This document shows positions 57,501-64,000 of a DNA stretch of 64,000 bases, piece by piece. How positions within the stretch are numbered: the stretch's first letter is position 1; each line of letters opens with the position of its first letter. The notes under the pieces were generated by a model. That model was given only the letters and a program-made list of their open reading frames with translations, searched no databases and was not told where the DNA came from. A program made the translations under genes and the position numbers. Origin of the DNA: Cyanophora paradoxa (lineage: Eukaryota; Glaucocystophyceae; Cyanophorales; Cyanophoraceae); contig QPMI01000116.1 in assembly GCA_004431415.1 (NCBI GenBank), positions 124,001 to 188,000 of the forward strand. The letters are read 5' to 3'.

Positions 57501-60500
57501 CCGCCGCCTCCGCCTCGAACTTGGCAGGCCCGGGGCCCTCCAGCAGAAGCCACGAGGCGGAGGAGAGGATCTCGCCCCCGTCGACCGCGCGCCCCACCAG
57601 CGCCGCGCCCTCCCGCGGGCTCGCCACCAGCACCCGCGCCGGCGCCTCGACGGCCGGGGGCGCGCGACACGCCGCGGCGGGCTCCTCCTCCTCGACGGCG
57701 ACCGAGGCGGACGCGGCGCCGAAGCCCTCGGCGAGGCGCGCGGCGGCCGCCGGCTCCGCGAGGCGCGCCGCGGCCGCCTCCAGCGCGCCCTGCGCGACGG
57801 CCGCCGCGCCGCCGCGGGCGTGGGAGAGGCGGTGCCGCAGGAAGACGGACCCGGCCCAGCGCTCCACGCGAAACAGCTGCGGCGAACCTCAGACGGACGG
57901 CTCAGACGAGGCTCAGAAGGAGCTCAGACGACGCACGGCGATTCCGTCGGGTGAGGGCGCGTCGGCGAGCTCGGCTCCTCGGAGGCGGGCGAGGAGGGCG
58001 GGGGAGGCCGCCCCGGGGTACTCCTGCACGAAGCCCTCGAAGGGCCGCTCGAGCCGCACGGTCACCACGTAGTCTGCGGCGGGTCCGGCTCGGCTTAGCT
58101 CCTAGGAGCAGGCAAGAGGGCGTGGGGGGTACAGTGGCGCACTGAGGGGCGGGAGGACGGCGACGGCGACGCGGAGGGCGCCGAGGAGGGGTCCGGAGGG
58201 GGCGACGAGGGCGAGCTCGAAGGCCTGTACCCCCGCCCCCCGGGGATCGAATTCGAGGCTCGAAAGAGAGGGGGGTACCGGACAGACTAGGACGCACGTA
58301 GGAGCCGGCGGGGGGCCGGAGGGCGGCGGCGCTGCAGGGCGGGTCGACCGCGGCCTCGATGACCAGCCGCGCGCCCTCGACCTGCCCCGGCCCAGGAATG
58401 AGGCTAGGAGACAGGAGCCAAGGCGGACAGACAAGGCCGGGCGCGCCTGCGTCCAGCGGCAGCGGGCGCCGGGGGGTACGACGGACGCGGAGCCGTTGAG
58501 GAGGAGGCGGGGCAGCGGGAGGCGCAGCACCGGCGGCACGCTCGCCGCCGCCTCGAAGGAGAGGGACTCCGCTGCGGCCGAGGCGGCGGCGGCGGCAGGT
58601 GCGGCCGTCGGTGACGGCGACGGCTGCGGGTCGGCGGCGGCGCTCGAGTTCGAATCCGCCGCCGGCTTCGACGATGTCGATGAGGGCGGCGGCGGCGTCG
58701 GCGTCGGCGTCGGCGACGCCTCCGAATCCGCCGAGGCGGAGGCGGGCGGCTCGCCCGCGGCCGGCCCCGCCAGCGCCAGGCCCCACTCGGGGGAGGGGGC
58801 GGAGGCGGCGCCGCCGGCCGCGGCCGCGACCGCGGAGCACGCCCCCAGGAAGCCGGCGCGACCGACCGCGGCCCCGCCCAAGTTCGTCGCGTTGATCGTG
58901 AGGCGGACCTCGATCTCGAGGGTCCCGGCCTCCACGCTGACGTTGGCGGCGAGGGCGCCGGCCGGCCCCGCGTCGCACGCCACCGAGACGCTCGTCACGT
59001 TCTCCCTGCCGGAGCTCGCTGAGTCGTAGGCCTAGATCTAGATCCAGAACAACCGCGTACCCCGGGGGCAGGGAGAGGCGGAGGGCGAGGTCGCCGGCGG
59101 GGCCCAGCTCGGCCGCAACGATGGCGGGGCTCGCGGGGGCCGCCCGACACTCCGCACCGCCCTTCAGGCGCTCAAGGTCTGCATGCAGCCAAGTCAGGAA
59201 GGAAAGAAGCTTAAGGGGGTGAAGAAAGCGGCGGGCCGGCGAGGGTGGCGGTGAAGGCGGACGAGGAGAGGAGGGCCCCCGGGTCCAGCCCCCCGAACAG
59301 GGCCGCCGCCCCCCGCTCCGGCACGTAGCCCGCCGCGCCGACTGGGGTACCGTTAGAGAAGAAAGGGAAGGGGGGGGAGGGGGAAAGGGGGTACGGTAGC
59401 CGTTGGGAAAGTCGCCCTCCACTCGCAAACGAGTCCAGCGGCGGCAGCCTGCGAAGAGAGAGGGGTTGGGAGGGGTACACGAAAAAGGGAAAAGGGGGTA
59501 CGCACGCTGGTCGAAGAGGAAGGCGGCTCGTGCAGAGAAGGCCGAGTCGTAATTCGAGTACCCGTTGGGCGCGCCGCCGGAGACAACCTGCGGGGGTACA
59601 CGCGTTAAGAAGAACGGGACGGACGGGGGGAGAGCGCGCGGGGGTGCACCCAGGTCCCGTTTGGCATCGACTGCGCCGGCGAGCGTCAGAGCAGACAAGG
59701 AAAAGAAAAAAAGGAAGAAAGAGAAGGAAAGAGATAGAAAGGATCGCACCCAGCTCCAGGGGAAGTCGAGGAAGACGGGGAGGGAAGAGGCGGGCGCGGG
59801 GAGGGAACGCCAGCGCAGCGCCGGCTCCGCAAGGTCCAGGAACCTGCGGGGCGAGATATTAGGTAAGAAAGGCAACGGATAGAAGAGCGCTAGCCACGCA
59901 GCGGAGTCGGAGGCGGGAGGGCCGTGTCCCCTCTAGATCTAGCTTATCGAGGCCCTCTAGTCTCTAGTTGGCTCAAAAGAGCTAGGAGAGGCAGAATCGA
60001 GAGCTCAGGGCGAAGGCTAGATGAGATCGAGCAGATGAGATCCTCTGCGCTTTCCGGGCGGCATCGAGATCGAAAGCTAGGACCCTGTAACTAGGATCTA
60101 GACGAGACCCCAGCCCTCGAAAACTCCTGCCTCCGCTCGGTTCAAAAGCGCACCCGAAATCGGTCTGGAAGACCGGCGGGCCGGCGCTCCCGCTGCGGAC
60201 GGGACGCATTTGGTGAGGCGGAAGAAGCAAAGTAGACGGGGGAGAAGAAGCAGAAGAATTTCTCTCGGACCAGCAGATGTACCAGCGGGAGCCGAACAGG
60301 GCGCTGCGCGGAGCGAAAAAACTTGCAGCTCAGAGAGGCCGCAAAAAGAAAAGGAAAGAAAAGGAAAGAAGGAGAGGGCGCGCCTCGGGGCGAACTGGCG
60401 GGGGGCGAGGGAGCCCGGCGCCCCGTCGGGGATCAGGTCCAGCCGCCAGCGGCCCGCCCCCGAATCGAACCCGTACACGTCTGAGGGGGGGAGAAAGAAA

Positions 60501-61297
60501 CCTTTTAGAGGAGGGGCAGGAGGGGGGGGTACGTCAAACTTCGATCGAACGAACCGTTTCGGAGGCGGCGATTCGCGTCCGCCCCGAACGCGAAGTACAG
60601 CATCCCGTCGTAGTACGCCTGGCATGGGGCGGGGCGGGGTACGGTCTGAGAGAGGAATTCGAGGGGGGGGGAATACGAGGGGGGCACGTGGGAGGGGCCG
60701 AGGCGGTCGGGCCCGGGGGGAAGGGACTCCCGCTCCAGCGTCCAGAGGTCTGAAAGCGGAGTCAGTCCAGAAAACAAAAAAACGGGCAGCTCTCTGCTAA
60801 TCATCTAGATCTGCAGCAGATCAAGGAAACAATCTCTCTCTCTATCTCTAATTTAGTATGTGCAACAGCTCTCTCTCTCCCTGAAACAAACAAGCAGCGC
60901 CCAGATCTAGATCTAGAAGAGAAAACTGCCTCTCTCAATCTGATCTGCAGCGGGCCGGGCGGATCGGACCGAGGCGGTCGAGCGCGGAGAGGGACTGCCC
61001 GAGGAGCGCGGGGTCGGCCCCGCCGGGCACGCCGCCGTAGGCCCACACGAAGCGCCACCCGTCCGTGACAACCGCCGCCCGGCTCTGCCCAGAATCAAAG
61101 GTAGTCAAAAGGCAGATTTAGTTAGATTGCTGTTAGATAGGTCGACTTCGGTCAGAAATTAAAGCTGGAAGCCTGAAAGTAAACGCACCCGGGCCTCGAT
61201 CTCCAGCTGCCCGCCCCGCTCCTCAAACGCGAGCGCCGACCAGACGGGCGGCTCTGTGCACGAAAGCGATCAAACGCAATCGATATACTGGAGCGGA

Positions 61298-61340
<43 letters not shown>

Positions 61341-64000
61341 GCCGGGCGGGGCGGGCGGGCGGGCGGACCGGAGGAGAGGTCCAGCCTCGCGAAGGGGGCG
61401 GAGCCAGCGCAGGAGGAGAGGTGCTCGGCGCAGCGGCCGCCGATGACGTACAGCGACCCGTTGATGCCCACGCCCTGAAACAAAAGTGAATTAAGAGGAA
61501 CCCGGAGGTTTCAAGAGCGAGTGGCGCTCGCTCGCCTGCGACTCGCGGGCGCCCGGCGCGGGGTCCCCGCCCGCAGCTGCGCTCAGGACGCGCGCGCCCC
61601 GCAGCACGGGACCGTTGGCGGCCGTCGGCCCGCCCTCCAGCTCGGAGATTAAGGGGGGCGATCCCGGCGGCTCGGGGTAGGGCGTGGCCGGCGGCGCGAA
61701 GCCGACGGCCGCGTCCGCGGCTCCGGATCCAGTACTCGTCGCGTGGCGCTGCCGCCCCGACCGGTCGCTCTGCAGCAGAAAGTCGCTCTGCGAGCCTCAG
61801 GAAAACAAAGAGTAAGAAAGCAAAGGGCACCGCGTCGCCGTCGAGGGGCAGGTAGAGCTCCAGGCCGACGGTGCGGGTGGGAAGACCTTTGAAGGAGGCC
61901 GCCACCTCCTCGGCCGATCGCTCCACGGACCACAGGCGCAGGTCTGCGGAAGCGGGCGCGGGCGGGTCCGGCCGCAGCCCAGCTCAAAATTGAAGCGAAC
62001 AGGCGAGCGGGACGCGCGGCACTGACCGGCGAGCTGGGCGCCGGCTTCTGCCAGGACCGGGTCCCCCAGCGTATGGCTGCTTCCTCGGACCTCCTCCTCG
62101 GCCCCGGCCTCGGGCCCGGCCGCGGGCCCGGGCCCGGCCGAATCGCACGCGAACTCGCGCGCCAGGCGTCCGTCCAGGTAGAGGCGGCAGACGGGGTGCT
62201 CGGCGCCGGCCCCGGCCCCGCCGACGGTTAGCGCCACGTGCACCCAGCGCTCGAGGAGCGGGAAGGGGTGGAAGGAAAGCGGGAAGGCGCGGGCCCCTCC
62301 GGTCCGCATGACCAGGTACTCGCGCCCGTCCGCGAGGGAGAGCGAGAGGGAAAGGGCGCTGGATCCGGATGCGAGCGCGTAGACCGTCACGTCCGTCTGC
62401 GCCGCCATGCGCCACTGGAAGCGCAGCCTGCGGAGCGGCGCGGGTCGCGGTTCGCGGGTGCGGGAAACTTTGGGGGGAAGAGAAGTACTAGTGTCGTACC
62501 GGAGCTCCAGGGTGAGGGGCGAGGGGAGGGCGAAGGGGGGAAGAGAGAGGGCGAGGGGACCGTCGCGATCGCGCGATCGGTTCCACTCGCCCACTACAAC
62601 CGCGCGCTTCGCGTCACCGGAAGATGAAGCGAAAAACCAAAGGCGAAACGCGCACCGAGGGCGCCAAGCGGGAGGCGTGCGGTGCCGGCGGGGACGGCTA
62701 CGGAGAAAGGGGAAGATCGGGTGCCGCCCCCCGCGGCGGCGCCTGTGCACTGGAGCTGGTACGGTTCCCCCGCAGCCGGAACGGGCACGTAGAGGAGTGC
62801 CCAGACCGCCCCCGGCGCCAGCTGCGAGACGGCGGCGCCGTGCGAGCCAAAGGGGCCGGAGCAGGCCGCGTCGAGGGACGTCGACATAGCGCCGGCCGCG
62901 TCGACGTCGGACAGCGACACGTTCAGTAGGACGGATCCGTTGCCGGAGGCGTGGGCGGACGCGATCGTCGGGGCGCCGAAGGAGACAGCGGGCACGAAGA
63001 CCGCGGCGGGGGCGGAAGGGGGCGACGCGGCCCCCGCGGCGGTGCGCACGGCGGCCGTGCAGCTGAGGGGGTAGCCCCGGTCGGCGGTCGGGCCCACGGG
63101 CACCAGGACGGAGGCGGCGGCCGCCCCGGAGGCGAGGGCGGACGAGGCGCGGAAGGGGCCGCCGGGCCCCGTGCAGGCCCCGTCCAGCCACGCGCCCGCC
63201 TCGCCAGGCGCCAGCGACACGGTCAGGAGGGCGCCACGCTGGCCCCCCGAGGCCGTGGCCGCGGCGGCCCGCGCCTCAGTGATCGTCGGCGCCGTCAGCG
63301 CCACTGCGCATGCCGTCGCTCTCAGCGAAGCTATCTCGAAGAAGTAGCAGAGGATTAATATTAGTACCGGCGGAGTAGGCGGCCTGGAATCCGTCCCCGG
63401 CGCCGATCCCGTCGCTCTGGAAGGTGACGAGGAGGGCGCGCCCCGAGCTGGTGAATCGGAGCGACTCGAGGGCCAGCGCGCCGCTGCCGCGGAAGAGCCG
63501 CCGCGCCGCGTCGGCCGCCGCTCCGTCGTAGACCTGCGATCGCGAGCACGAGCGTGCGTCGGTGAGAACAGGGAAAGGAGGCTTACGCAGAGAACATTGA
63601 AGCTTCAGGAGCATTACTTCCCAAGGAAAAGGAGCTTAGGCAGAGAATATTTAGCCATGTAACAAAGAAACCAGCTTTTAAGCGGGATTTAGAAGATTTA
63701 GAATGGAATGTTACTGCAGATCTAGATGCACGGGCTGCCATTACAGAGCCTCCGAACAAACGGCGCTGGATTCTCCCGTGAATCATCTTATGAGCCTTTA
63801 AGCTTTAATATAATGGAGCCTTGGAGCCTATACGCCATAAGACCGTGCTAGAACACAGGAGGCAGTCGGAAGGGGCGCGTTGAGTGTAGGCTGACGAACC
63901 TCAATAAAATCGTAGTTAGTTTCCGTGCGGAACGACAAGAAGCGCAGAAACACAAGGAACCCCTCGGGGGCGGTGATCAGCCTGCCGAGGGTCCGAAGGG
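54593..64000 (-). CDS. Giant CUB / LamG-like / Kelch ectodomain protein with C-terminal membrane helices; 5' partial
   Basis: Reading from the right edge: a CUB domain split by an intron (RLITAPEGFLVFLRFLSFR, TETNYDFIE|VYDGAAADAARRLFRGSG, LLVTFQSDGIGAGDGFQAAY). Next is a beta-sandwich repeat region (TAPTITEARAAAA; FGAPTIASAHASGNGSVLL). A LamG-like domain follows (REYLVMRTGGARAFPLSF, RWVHVALTVGG, CRLYLDGRLAREF, DLRLWSVERSAEEVAASF). Kelch/beta-propeller segments come next (GVGINGSLYVIGGRC; TDGWRFVWAYGGVPGG; AYYDGMLYFAFGAD), then large Ala/Pro/Ser-rich beta domains with N-glycosylation sites, and several hydrophobic helices (GAAWIVAVAVAAVLRALAA; YIPFVAAVACALD; AYAACAACFFSAAF; TLAAAALLALRAG; LLLGTGAALAAAVLVDVL). 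The last exon ending ISAGGVG at TGA 54593-54595 is tentative. The N-terminus is outside the window. Domain order suggests a cell-surface receptor, sensor or adhesion protein; the membrane part is not assigned to a family. Confidence 0.68.
55215..55440 (-). repeat. Extra copy of exon end plus donor in the CUB/Kelch gene
   Basis: The exon end around 55380-55440 (plus strand GGACCGAGGAGGGCGCCGAG and flanks, encoding LAHGLCLGALLG) is repeated at about 55240-55295 with few changes. The AGAGGAACGTTTGAAGGAG block that follows on the plus strand is also duplicated (55170-55205 and 55300-55335), indicating a roughly 140-bp tandem duplication. Confidence 0.9.
57350..57465 (-). repeat. Extra copy of exon end plus donor, with ATCTTAGTC repeats
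   Basis: Plus strand CTTAGGGCGGGCGGGCGCAC plus GGCGGAGGGCGA occurs at 57431-57463 (true exon end and GTGCGCCC donor on the minus strand) and at 57356-57388. Between and beyond these are TCTTAGTC/AATCTTAG repeats (57300-57440). Confidence 0.9.
61293..61340 (+). repeat. (GCG)n microsatellite
   Basis: About 15 GGC/GCG units in the CUB/Kelch gene region. On the minus strand it would read CCG or an Ala/Pro run; probably intronic, between two Kelch exons. Confidence 0.9.

Noticed and set aside
57902-59875. 657-aa minus-strand frame as a single exon
   Set aside because: Contains several GTACCCC introns in frame; only parts of it are exons of the CUB/Kelch gene.

Overview
This is nuclear DNA of a GC-rich, intron-dense unicellular eukaryote, most likely an alga or a related protist. 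The evidence is ten spliced genes on both strands, a LINE retrotransposon, and typical eukaryotic families (dynamin, DHHC palmitoyltransferase, RAD17, TmcB-type membrane protein, HAK/KUP potassium transporter, CUB/Kelch protein). Introns are short to medium. Donors are mostly GTGCG, GTCCG or GTACCCC, acceptors are CAG, and a clear minority of introns are GC-AG. I cannot place the phylum. There is no operon logic and no bacterial or organellar signature.

Layout. 1-8323 (+): 3' part of a dynamin-superfamily gene. One of its small introns carries an antisense 5.5 kb LINE (457-5983) flanked by a perfect 15-bp target-site duplication. 9906-10632 (+): a 99-residue Cys-containing protein with an acidic tail. 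11108-14507 (-): a DHHC palmitoyltransferase, fully resolved (10 exons, 399 aa). 14832-20005 (+): a CIA30-domain protein with repeated N-terminal modules. 22877-35815 (+): a TmcB-like polytopic protein with dozens of exons. 36688-37646 (-): a beta/gamma-crystallin-like protein (6 exons, 168 aa). 39139-39252 (-): a stray copy of the RAD17 3' end. 39442-43918 (-): a HAK/KUP potassium transporter. 44157-45569 (+): a cyclophilin (8 exons, 316 aa). 46114-49118 (-): a secreted glycoprotein with a hydrophobic, GPI-signal-like C-terminus. 49249-53620 (+): RAD17. 54593-64000 (-): a giant CUB / LamG-like / Kelch protein with C-terminal membrane segments, 5' partial at the right edge.

The most unusual signal is structural. 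At least seven introns in four or more genes contain an extra copy of the end of the preceding exon together with its 5' splice site, and two more hold a copy of the following exon's start. A second signal is strand asymmetry: poly-C/poly-G tracts are consistently C on the sense strand of the host gene. The genes show no common pathway. They are membrane trafficking or modification, signalling, transport, protein folding, checkpoint and surface proteins, as in ordinary euchromatin.
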